Below, piece after piece: positions 1 through 5,080 of a stretch of DNA of 5,080 nt (the stretch's first letter is position 1; the number at the start of each line of letters is the position of its first letter). The notes below the pieces were generated by a model that was not told the DNA's origin, made no database searches, and worked only from the letters and a program-made list of their open reading frames with translations. Origin of the DNA: Megamonas sp. UBA1792. GTDB taxonomy: Bacteria > Bacillota_C > Negativicutes > Selenomonadales > Selenomonadaceae. A program made the position numbers and the translations under genes. Location of the stretch: assembly GCA_002315155.1 (NCBI GenBank), contig DCFY01000102.1, forward strand, positions 1 to 5,080. The letters are read 5' to 3'.

Positions 1-396
1 GCTGATGGTGAAGGCGCAACAAAGTTTATTACAGTGCATGTAGCCGGGACAAAGTCTTTTGCTGATGCGAAGACAATCGGAATGAGTGTAGCAAAGTCTC
101 CACTCGTAAAGACTGCTTTTTTTGGAGAAGATCCGAACTGGGGTCGTGTCATTTGTGCAGTAGGCTATGCTGGTATACCGATGAATCCGGAAAAAACCGT
201 TGTGAAATTTGGATCAGTGACAGTTTATGCAAATGGTGTTGGAGCTGAAATCGATGAAGAAGCTCTGCGTAAGGTCATGGAAGAGCATGACATTGTTATT
301 GATATTGACATGGGCATTGGTGAAGAAGAAGCTACAGTATGGTCATGTGATTTTACCTACGAATATGTGAAAATTAATGGAGAGTATCATACCTGA
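1..396 (+). CDS. argJ: ArgJ ornithine acetyltransferase, C-terminal part (5' end outside window)
   Basis: The frame is open from base 1 and ends at TGA 394-396, giving 131 residues, roughly the last third of a protein normally about 400 residues long. ArgJ transfers the acetyl group of N-acetylornithine to glutamate, regenerating N-acetylglutamate and releasing ornithine; some members can also use acetyl-CoA. The visible part belongs to the beta chain made by self-cleavage; the cleavage site (a Thr in an ATML-type motif) lies upstream of the window. Seen here are the ADGEGATKFI motif at the start, the FFGEDPNWGRV segment typical of the family (FGxDPNWGR), and the family-typical end with a WSCDFTYEYVKIN tail. 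The ATG at 34 is internal, because conserved residues precede it in frame. argB follows after 16 bases, so the two are surely co-transcribed. Whether this ArgJ is mono- or bifunctional cannot be told from this fragment. Confidence 0.97.
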   Translation, partial: ADGEGATKFITVHVAGTKSFADAKTIGMSVAKSPLVKTAFFGEDPNWGRVICAVGYAGIPMNPEKTVVKFGSVTVYANGVGAEIDEEALRKVMEEHDIVIDIDMGIGEEEATVWSCDFTYEYVKINGEYHT

Positions 397-397
397 T

Positions 398-404
398 GGG
401 AGGG
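398..404 (+). promoter_or_regulatory. Shine-Dalgarno site that fixes the argB start
   Basis: GGGAGGG lies just after the argJ stop, with the GGAGG core at 399-403 and 9 bases before ATG 413. It supports that ATG over the in-frame ATG at 377, which lies inside argJ, has no such site and would add 12 residues unlike the family's N-terminus. An in-frame TTG at 410 is also possible but less likely. Confidence 0.8.
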
Positions 405-412
405 ATCTGTTG

Positions 413-1297
413 ATGTTTGCGGCAGAAAATAAAGCGGAGATTCTTGTAGAAGCATTACCGTACATTCAGGAGTTCTATGGTAAGACGATCGTCATAAAGT
501 ATGGTGGCAATGCCATGATTAATGATGATCTCAAGAAAAAAGTTATTCAGGATATTATACTTATGAAATATGTTGGCATAAGGCCGGTTATCGTCCACGG
601 CGGTGGCCCGGATATTACAGAGTTTCTGAGGCGGGTTGGCAAGTCGTCTGAGTTTGTCAGTGGGCTTCGTGTTACGGACAGGGAAACTGTAGAGATTGCT
701 GAAATGGTACTTGTCGGTAAGGTTAATTCGGATATTGTGAGTTTGTTGAATCATGGTGGCATACGAGCTGTCGGACTCAGCGGTAAAGACGCAAATCTGA
801 TTTGTGCTCATAAGAAGCTGGCAACAGTCCATGAAGGTGATATCGTTAAAAAGGTTGATATTGGTTTTGTTGGTGAAGTTGAAAAAATAAATGTAGATAT
901 TCTGAATGATTTGCTTGATCAGGATTATATTCCGGTTATTGCACCTATTGGTGTCGGTAAAAACAAAGAAAGCTACAATATCAATGCGGATTATGTAGCG
1001 GCTGAGGTCGCTGGATCACTTAAGGCGGAAAAGCTTCTGCTGCTTACAGATGTAGAGGGAATCTACAAGGATTATAACGATAAGAATACCTTTATTTCAA
1101 CACTTACACAGGATGTTGCAAAAAAATATATTAAAGATGGTACTATTGCGGGTGGAATGATACCAAAGGTAGAAGCCTGCCTTTGTGCACTCGAAGCTGG
1201 TGCAGGCAAGACGCATATTATTGATGGGCGCCTTGATCACTCGCTTCTACTTGAAATATTCACACCGCAGGGTATTGGGACAGAAGTTGTTCGTTAA
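413..1297 (+). CDS. argB: Acetylglutamate kinase, long arginine-sensitive type
   Basis: This 294-residue amino acid kinase phosphorylates N-acetylglutamate with ATP, the second step of arginine synthesis, in the cytoplasm. Visible motifs are KYGGNAM with the expected catalytic Lys29, the glycine-rich VHGGGP at 61-66, the substrate-site GLRVTD around Arg86, and GGMIPK at 247-252 with the second conserved Lys252. About 25 residues precede the kinase core and read as an amphipathic helix (AENKAEILVEALPYIQEF). The C-terminus carries HIIDGRLDHSLLLEIF and GIGTEV. In known family members such an N-helix and C-terminal signature mark the hexameric enzymes inhibited by arginine, while the shorter E. 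coli type (about 258 residues) lacks the helix. That fits a cyclic pathway with ArgJ, in which ArgB is the control point. The argJ gap is 16 bases and the argD gap 22 bases. Function is certain; arginine inhibition is inferred. Confidence 0.98.
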   Translation: MFAAENKAEILVEALPYIQEFYGKTIVIKYGGNAMINDDLKKKVIQDIILMKYVGIRPVIVHGGGPDITEFLRRVGKSSEFVSGLRVTDRETVEIAEMVLVGKVNSDIVSLLNHGGIRAVGLSGKDANLICAHKKLATVHEGDIVKKVDIGFVGEVEKINVDILNDLLDQDYIPVIAPIGVGKNKESYNINADYVAAEVAGSLKAEKLLLLTDVEGIYKDYNDKNTFISTLTQDVAKKYIKDGTIAGGMIPKVEACLCALEAGAGKTHIIDGRLDHSLLLEIFTPQGIGTEVVR

Positions 1298-1304
1298 AAA
1301 GTTT

Positions 1305-1310
1305 GGAGGA
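1305..1310 (+). promoter_or_regulatory. Shine-Dalgarno site that fixes the argD start
   Basis: GGAGGA sits in the 22-base argB-argD gap, 9 bases before ATG 1320. The argD frame is open further upstream, back to an ATG at 1185, but that stretch overlaps the conserved C-terminus of argB in another frame and does not resemble an aminotransferase N-terminus. Confidence 0.8.
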
Positions 1311-1319
1311 AATATAGAT

Positions 1320-2516
1320 ATGACAGATGAAGAAATCTATGCAAAAGACAAAGAAAATTATCTCCCGGTATTTGCCCGTTATAAGATTGTTCTTGATCAC
1401 GGGAAAGGTATCTATGTCTATGATACACATGATAAAAAATATATTGATTATCTTGGTGGCATTGCCGTAAATGTTCTTGGGCATGCACATCCGGCACTTG
1501 TGAAGGCAATTGCTGATCAGGCTGGCAAAATGATTCATTGCTCAAATCTCTACTATACACAGGTACAAATTGATGCAGCAACGAAGCTTGTCAAGCTCAG
1601 TGGGCTGGATAAAGTGTTTTTTGGAAATTCTGGAGCAGAAGCAAATGAAGGTGCTATCAAAGCAGCTCGTAAATATGCGCATGAAATTGATCCGGAAAAG
1701 TCACAGATTATCAGTGCATGGCATAGTTTTCATGGACGTACACTTGCAACGCTGACTGCGACAGGTCAGCCGCACTATCAGGAGGGTGTCGGGCCTTTGC
1801 CGGGGGGGTTTGAGTATGTTACATATAACGATATCAATGAGCTCGAAAAGCTCATGAGTGATAAGACGTGTGCTGTAATGCTTGAACCAATCCAAGGTGA
1901 AGGCGGCATACATATGCCCCAAAATGATTACCTCAAAAAGGTAAGAAAACTCTGTGATAAGTATCATGCGGTACTTATTTTCGATGAAATTCAGTGTGGT
2001 ATTGGTCGTACGGGTACTTTTTTTGCTTATGAACAGTTCGGTGTGAAGCCGGATATTGTAACACTTGCCAAAGGGCTTGCCGGCGGTGTTCCTATTGGCG
2101 CATTTATCATGACAGATGCCGTTGCAGCGGCTTTTCATGCTGGTGATCATGGGACGACCTTCGGGGGTAATCCACTTGCCTGTGCAGCGGCTAATGTTGT
2201 ACTTGATACGATTGTCAGCGATCATTTACTGGAAAATACAAAAACAATTGGCGCATATCTCAAGAGCAAGCTTGAAGTCTTTAAGGAAAAGTATCCTAGC
2301 CTTATTACGGAAGTTCGCGGGACAGGTTTTATTCTTGGAATGCAGCTTACGAAGCCGGGCCGTGAAATCGTTGATGAATGTTTAAAATACGGTGCGATTA
2401 TCAACTGCACCGCTGGTAACGTGCTGCGTTTTGTACCACCGCTTATTACCACAAAGGAAAATGTCGACGAGCTTATCGGAATCATGGAAAAAGTTTTACC
2501 CCAATACGCAAAATAA
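1320..2516 (+). CDS. argD: Acetylornithine aminotransferase (PLP-dependent)
   Basis: This 398-residue class III aminotransferase, a normal length for ArgD, converts N-acetylglutamate semialdehyde plus glutamate to N-acetylornithine and 2-oxoglutarate. Visible landmarks in order are: the YDTHDKKYIDYLGGIAVN entry segment; SNLYYT near residue 75; the phosphate-binding GNSGAEAN at 102-109; SFHGRT at 136-141; EPIQGEGG; DEIQCGIGRTG with the PLP-ring Asp222; LAKGLAGG with the Schiff-base Lys251; TTFGGNPLA; and RFVPPL near the C-terminus. The arg gene neighbours and DEIQxGxGRTG pattern favour ArgD over the related ornithine, GABA or succinylornithine aminotransferases, though many ArgD enzymes also accept succinyldiaminopimelate pathway substrates. 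The gene contains a run of seven G at 1802-1808 encoding Pro-Gly-Gly, and the frame is intact across it. Confidence 0.97.
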   Translation: MTDEEIYAKDKENYLPVFARYKIVLDHGKGIYVYDTHDKKYIDYLGGIAVNVLGHAHPALVKAIADQAGKMIHCSNLYYTQVQIDAATKLVKLSGLDKVFFGNSGAEANEGAIKAARKYAHEIDPEKSQIISAWHSFHGRTLATLTATGQPHYQEGVGPLPGGFEYVTYNDINELEKLMSDKTCAVMLEPIQGEGGIHMPQNDYLKKVRKLCDKYHAVLIFDEIQCGIGRTGTFFAYEQFGVKPDIVTLAKGLAGGVPIGAFIMTDAVAAAFHAGDHGTTFGGNPLACAAANVVLDTIVSDHLLENTKTIGAYLKSKLEVFKEKYPSLITEVRGTGFILGMQLTKPGREIVDECLKYGAIINCTAGNVLRFVPPLITTKENVDELIGIMEKVLPQYAK

Positions 2517-2518
2517 AA

Positions 2519-2537
2519 TTGTATTCAAAATGCATAG
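2519..2537 (+). promoter_or_regulatory. Weak ARG-box-like inverted repeat after argD
   Basis: Just after the argD stop, half-sites TGTAT (2520-2524) and ATGCA (2530-2534) are arranged as an imperfect palindrome. Read on the minus strand (ATGCAT, then TTTGA, then ATACAAT) it resembles the ArgR/AhrC operator pattern of TGAAT and ATTCA half-sites around an A/T core, but the spacer is one base too long and each half-site has a mismatch. It lies upstream of the candidate promoter before argF. AT-rich spacers produce such matches by chance, so this is only a candidate. Confidence 0.2.
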
Positions 2538-2543
2538 AACAAG

Positions 2544-2583
2544 TGCTTTTATTGTATATTTATTTATAGTATAATAAACAGCG
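2544..2583 (+). repeat. Imperfect AT-rich inverted repeat in the argD-argF spacer
   Basis: Bases 2544-2557 can pair with 2569-2583, giving 14 pairs including wobbles, with C2579 bulged and an 11-base loop. The stem is almost all A-U, so its stability in RNA is doubtful, and no T-run follows that would make it an intrinsic terminator. The 3' arm contains the TATAAT hexamer, so it could equally be a DNA-level feature of a promoter or an accident of base composition. Confidence 0.35.
2547..2575 (+). promoter_or_regulatory. Candidate internal promoter before argF
   Basis: A perfect TATAAT occurs at 2570-2575, 48 bases before the argF ATG, in a 107-base AT-rich spacer. The best-placed -35 (TTTTAT, 2547-2552, 17-base spacing) is a poor match to TTGACA. 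A second -10-like TATACT is at 2601-2606. With only the -10 convincing, this is a possible internal start that would allow argF expression separately from argJBD. Confidence 0.3.
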
Positions 2584-2610
2584 GTGATTCATTGTACGTT
2601 TATACTATTT

Positions 2611-2616
2611 GGAGGT
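2611..2616 (+). promoter_or_regulatory. Shine-Dalgarno site that fixes the argF start
   Basis: GGAGGT lies 7 bases before ATG 2624. An in-frame TTG at 2609 runs into this very site, so it cannot be the start served by it. The ATG start also gives the usual short family N-terminus MLKGKDLLS. Confidence 0.85.
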
Positions 2617-2623
2617 TTTACAA

Positions 2624-3556
2624 ATGTTGAAAGGGAAAGATTTATTGTCCATACATGATCTTTCGGTCGATGAAGTGGCAGAAGTTCTTGATTTGGCAAA
2701 AATTTTAAAAACAAAGCAAAAAGAGGGTATTGAGCATCACTTTCTCAAAGGGAAGACACTGGGGATGATTTTCCAAAAGTCATCAACCCGTACGCGCGTT
2801 TCTTTTGAAACTGGTATGTATCAGCTAGGGGGGCAGGCTCTTTTCTTATCTGATCGCGATTTGCAGATTGGTCGTGGCGAACCGATTAAGGACACGGCAC
2901 GTGTATTATCACGCTACCTTGACGGCATCATGATCCGTACTTTTGCACATCGTGATGTAGAGGAATTTGCTGCATATGCGAATATACCAATTATTAATGC
3001 GCTTACAGATCTTTTACATCCGTGTCAGGTTCTTACGGATCTTTTGACAATTCAGGAGCACAAGGGAAAAAATCTCAAGGGATTGAAACTTGCCTATATC
3101 GGTGATGGCAATAACATGACGAATTCACTCATGTATGGTTGTGCTAAAGTGGGGATGCATTTTGCTGCAGCAACACCAAAGGGATATGAACCCGATGCGG
3201 TTGTTACAAAAAACGCTATTGAGGATGCAAAGGCAACAGGTGGCTCAATTACACTGGTGAATGATGTTTTCGAAGCGGTGAAGAATGCAGATATTCTCTA
3301 TACAGATGTATGGGCGAGCATGGGACAGGAAGCTGAGCGTGAAAAGCGGAAAAATATTTTCAAAGGCTATCAGATCAATCGGGAACTCCTGAATGCTGCT
3401 GATAAACGTGCTATTGTCATGCATTGTTTGCCCGCACATCGCGGTGAAGAAATTACCGCTGATGTTATGGAAGAAAATGCTGATGTCATTTTTGATGAAG
3501 CGGAAAATCGTCTGCATACACAGAAAGCGATTATGGCACTGACCATGGCAGACTAA
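2624..3556 (+). CDS. argF: Ornithine carbamoyltransferase (anabolic)
   Basis: This 310-residue enzyme, of usual length, joins carbamoyl phosphate to ornithine to form citrulline in the cytoplasm. Visible motifs are: carbamoyl phosphate-binding STRTR at 54-58; the GRGEPIKDTARVLSRY helix region; RTF near residue 105; HPCQ at 132-135; the second-domain GDGNNMTNSL; the ornithine-binding DVWASMG ending in S232-M233-G234; and HCLPAHRG with the catalytic-loop Cys268. These identify ornithine rather than aspartate as the acceptor. Its place among biosynthetic genes, with no arcA or arcC nearby, favours the anabolic role over the catabolic arginine deiminase role. No carAB genes adjoin it, so its carbamoyl phosphate must come from elsewhere. 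It is separated from argD by 107 bases and from argG by 98 bases, much wider than the other gaps. Confidence 0.98.
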   Translation: MLKGKDLLSIHDLSVDEVAEVLDLAKILKTKQKEGIEHHFLKGKTLGMIFQKSSTRTRVSFETGMYQLGGQALFLSDRDLQIGRGEPIKDTARVLSRYLDGIMIRTFAHRDVEEFAAYANIPIINALTDLLHPCQVLTDLLTIQEHKGKNLKGLKLAYIGDGNNMTNSLMYGCAKVGMHFAAATPKGYEPDAVVTKNAIEDAKATGGSITLVNDVFEAVKNADILYTDVWASMGQEAEREKRKNIFKGYQINRELLNAADKRAIVMHCLPAHRGEEITADVMEENADVIFDEAENRLHTQKAIMALTMAD

Positions 3557-3576
3557 GTAAATGAATAAACTAAAAA

Positions 3577-3609
3577 CTAATAGGCGGCAAGTTGCTTGTG
3601 GCTTATTGG
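3577..3609 (+). other. Long hairpin in the argF-argG spacer
   Basis: Bases 3577-3591 pair with 3595-3609 around a three-base TTG loop: 15 positions with 11 Watson-Crick pairs, three G-U wobbles and one G-G mismatch (3586/3600). The upper stem is GC-richer (GGCAAG against CTTGTGGC). A short A-run precedes it (3572-3576), but no T-run follows (AATAAATTC comes next), so it does not look like a standard terminator for the operon. It could be an RNA processing or stabilising element between argF and argG, a weak attenuator, or a terminator working poorly. The pairing is seen directly in the sequence; the role is inferred. Confidence 0.6.
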
Positions 3610-3626
3610 AATAAATTCAATATAAT
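3596..3626 (+). promoter_or_regulatory. Candidate internal promoter before argG
   Basis: A perfect TATAAT is at 3621-3626, 28 bases before the argG ATG. The best -35 is TTGTGG at 3596-3601, three of six matches to TTGACA, with a long 19-base spacing. The -35 region lies in the 3' arm of the hairpin and the spacer holds the ARG-like palindrome. It could drive argGH separately. Confidence 0.3.
3606..3620 (+). promoter_or_regulatory. ARG-box-like palindrome before argG
   Basis: The sequence contains TTG-G-AAT, then AA, then ATT-CAA: the inverted half-site TTGAAT with one extra G in the left arm. TGAAT and ATTCA are the half-sites of ArgR/AhrC operators, although the A/T core here is shorter than in the usual box. 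It directly abuts the TATAAT at 3621, a position where a bound repressor would block RNA polymerase. ArgR control is an inference. Confidence 0.35.
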
Positions 3627-3638
3627 CAACAAAATTTT

Positions 3639-3645
3639 AAGGAGA
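3639..3645 (+). promoter_or_regulatory. Shine-Dalgarno site that fixes the argG start
   Basis: AAGGAGA lies 9 bases before ATG 3655. The frame is open upstream to a TTG at 3592, but that extension would cover the hairpin and lacks a ribosome site; the ATG start gives the normal [15 protein letters not shown]-terminus. Confidence 0.85.
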
Positions 3646-3654
3646 TGTTTTTAT

Positions 3655-4872
3655 ATGGCTAAAGTTAAAAAAGTTGTGCTTGCATATTCGGGTGGGCTGG
3701 ATACCTCTGTTATCATTCCCTGGCTCAAAGAAAATTATGATGGCTGTGAAGTCATTGCTGTCTGTGCAAATATTGGACAGGGGGATGAACTTAATGTTGT
3801 TCATGACAAGGCGCTTGCATCAGGGGCATCAAAGGTATTTATTGTCGATCTTGCAAAATCATTTCTTGAAGACTATGTATGGCCTACGCTTAAGGCGAGT
3901 GCAATTTATGAAGGTAAATATTTACTAGGTACATCTTTTGCTCGTCCGCTTATCGCGAAGGCGCTTGTTGAAATTGCTAAGCAGGAAGGTGCAGATGCAA
4001 TAGCTCATGGTGCTACAGGCAAGGGAAATGACCAGGTTCGTTTTGAACTTACGGTAAAAGCTCTTGCGCCAAATCTCACGATTATTGCGCCTTGGCGTGA
4101 ATGGACAATTCGTTCTCGTGAAGATGCGCTTGAATTTGCAAATAAGCACAATATTCCGGTTGCTACAAGTAATAAGACATATAGTATGGACCGCAATATC
4201 TGGCATCTTAGTCATGAAGGATCAGATCTTGAAGATCCTTGGAATGCACCGAAGAACGATATGTTCCTCGTAACAACGGCTCCGGAAAATGCTCCTGATA
4301 AACCGGAATATGTAACGATTGATTTTGAAAAAGGTATCCCGACAACTGTAAATGGCGAAAAGCTTGGTGCGGTTGAACTTCTTACAAAGCTTAATGATAT
4401 TGGTGCAGCAAATGGTGTAGGCATTACGGATATTGTCGAAAACCGTCTCGTTGGAATGAAGTCCCGTGGTGTTTATGAAAATCCGGGCGGAGCAATTCTA
4501 TATTATGCACACAGAGAACTTGAATATCTCTGTCTTGACCGTTCAACGCTGCATTACAAAGAAAGTCTTGCTATTCGTTATGGTGAACTCGTATATGATG
4601 GAATGTGGTTTTGCCAGCTTCGTGAAGCATTAGATGCTTTCGTTAACAGCACACAGGAAACTGTAACCGGAACGGTTAAGCTCAAGCTCTATAAAGGCAA
4701 CATTATTTCTGCTGGTGCGCAGTCGCCATACTCACTCTACAGCAAAGAATTCGTTACATTTGAACGTGATGAAGTATACAATCAGGCTGATGCAACAGGG
4801 TTTATCAACCTCTTTGGTTTGCCAATGAAGGTTCGTGCCCTCATGCAGGAAAAGGTAGGAGCAAAGAAATAA
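3655..4872 (+). CDS. argG: Argininosuccinate synthase
   Basis: This 405-residue protein, the usual length, joins citrulline and aspartate using ATP (cleaved to AMP and pyrophosphate) to make argininosuccinate. The N-terminal nucleotide-binding domain carries the PP-loop motif AYSGGLDTS at 10-18, the mark of N-type ATP pyrophosphatases. Further signatures are [32 protein letters not shown] at 118-131 (nucleotide and substrate-binding region), APWREW, and [20 protein letters not shown]. The C-terminal domain includes [18 protein letters not shown] and ends in a helix ([17 protein letters not shown]) as expected for oligomerisation. The gene is followed without gap by argH: its TAA (4870-4872) shares the final A with the argH ATG, so translation of the last two enzymes is probably coupled. 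No truncation or missing motif is seen. Confidence 0.98.
   Translation: MAKVKKVVLAYSGGLDTSVIIPWLKENYDGCEVIAVCANIGQGDELNVVHDKALASGASKVFIVDLAKSFLEDYVWPTLKASAIYEGKYLLGTSFARPLIAKALVEIAKQEGADAIAHGATGKGNDQVRFELTVKALAPNLTIIAPWREWTIRSREDALEFANKHNIPVATSNKTYSMDRNIWHLSHEGSDLEDPWNAPKNDMFLVTTAPENAPDKPEYVTIDFEKGIPTTVNGEKLGAVELLTKLNDIGAANGVGITDIVENRLVGMKSRGVYENPGGAILYYAHRELEYLCLDRSTLHYKESLAIRYGELVYDGMWFCQLREALDAFVNSTQETVTGTVKLKLYKGNIISAGAQSPYSLYSKEFVTFERDEVYNQADATGFINLFGLPMKVRALMQEKVGAKK
4857..4861 (+). promoter_or_regulatory. argH Shine-Dalgarno site inside argG
   Basis: AGGAG lies within the last codons of argG, 10 bases before the argH ATG at 4872. Together with the TAATG stop-start overlap it supports translational coupling. 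Confidence 0.65.
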
Positions 4873-5080
4873 TGGCAGAACAACTCTGGGGTGGTAGATT
4901 CTCGAAGTCTACTGATGAAATGATTAATGAATTTCAAGCGTCTATCAGTTTTGATAAAAGAATGTATTATGAAGACATCGCTGGCAGCATCGCACATGCG
5001 ACAATGCTGGCAAAGTGCGGAATTATCTCAAACGAAGATAGAGATGCAATTGTAAAAGGACTTAGGGATATCCTTGCAGC
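4872..5080 (+). CDS. argH: Argininosuccinate lyase, N-terminal part (3' end outside window)
   Basis: The frame opens at ATG 4872 and runs to the window end, giving 69 complete codons of a protein normally about 460 residues long. ArgH splits argininosuccinate into arginine and fumarate, the last step of the pathway, and belongs to the fumarase/aspartase superfamily. The N-terminus is diagnostic: LWGGRFSK at 5-12, a FQASISFDKRMYYEDIAGS stretch with Asp28 and Asp35, and the SIAHATML segment with His42, all matching the family's substrate-binding N-terminal region. The start overlaps the argG stop by one base (TAATG). The catalytic signature GSSxMPxKxN lies beyond the window and cannot be checked. 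Confidence 0.96.
   Translation, partial: MAEQLWGGRFSKSTDEMINEFQASISFDKRMYYEDIAGSIAHATMLAKCGIISNEDRDAIVKGLRDILA

Noticed and set aside
396..413. Five-codon mini-ORF bridging the argJ stop (TGATG) and the argB start (TGATG)
   Set aside because: It would be translated through the argB ribosome site itself and has no ribosome site of its own; such tiny frames arise readily by chance.
455..832. A 125-codon open frame on the minus strand inside argB
   Set aside because: It is antisense to the conserved kinase core and has no family resemblance or operon context.
1185..1319. Upstream extension of the argD frame into argB
   Set aside because: It overlaps the conserved arginine-binding end of argB and adds residues unlike ArgD; the strong GGAGGA at 1305 serves ATG 1320.
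1802..1808. Run of seven G in argD, a possible slippage or phase-variation tract
   Set aside because: The run encodes an ordinary Pro-Gly-Gly, the frame is intact, and an arginine biosynthesis enzyme is not a typical phase-variable gene. A similar G6 run in argF (2828-2833) also encodes Gly-Gly.
1701..2225. A 174-codon open frame on the minus strand inside argD
   Set aside because: It lies wholly opposite a strongly conserved gene, its translation shows no recognisable domain, and I see no ribosome site of its own; it is a codon-usage shadow.
3577..3630. Intrinsic terminator after argF
   Set aside because: The hairpin is not followed by a T-run, its loop side leads straight into A-rich sequence, and the pathway genes continue on the same strand.

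Overview
The window is an arginine biosynthesis operon read entirely on the + strand, in the order argJ (3' part), argB, argD, argF, argG, argH (5' part). Every gene is recognised from conserved active-site motifs, and the genes are close-packed, each with a good Shine-Dalgarno sequence. The order (an argCJBD-type block followed by argF and then argGH), the purine-rich ribosome binding sites, the moderate AT-richness and the protein sequences point to a Firmicute. A Negativicutes member (the Selenomonas/Megasphaera/Dialister group) is my best guess, but that is an inference from general resemblance and was not tested.

Layout: 1-396 is the C-terminal part of the ArgJ ornithine acetyltransferase. 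413-1297 is argB (N-acetylglutamate kinase, long arginine-sensitive form). 1320-2516 is argD (acetylornithine aminotransferase). 2517-2623 is an AT-rich spacer with a TATAAT box and an imperfect inverted repeat. 2624-3556 is argF (ornithine carbamoyltransferase). 3557-3654 is a spacer with a long hairpin, an ARG-box-like palindrome and another TATAAT box. 3655-4872 is argG (argininosuccinate synthase). 4872-5080 is the start of argH (argininosuccinate lyase), which overlaps the argG stop codon by one base.

Together the genes cover nearly the whole route from glutamate to arginine. ArgJ moves the acetyl group from acetylornithine to glutamate (the cyclic route), ArgB phosphorylates N-acetylglutamate, and ArgD makes acetylornithine. 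ArgF, ArgG and ArgH then turn ornithine into citrulline, argininosuccinate and arginine. The reductase argC is not in the window and would be expected just upstream. No carAB genes lie between argD and argF, unlike the Bacillus subtilis cluster, so carbamoyl phosphate must be made from genes elsewhere.

I found no mobile element, CRISPR array, RNA gene or novel system. The points worth a second look are the two longer intergenic spacers, which may subdivide the operon into argJBD, argF and argGH transcription or processing units.
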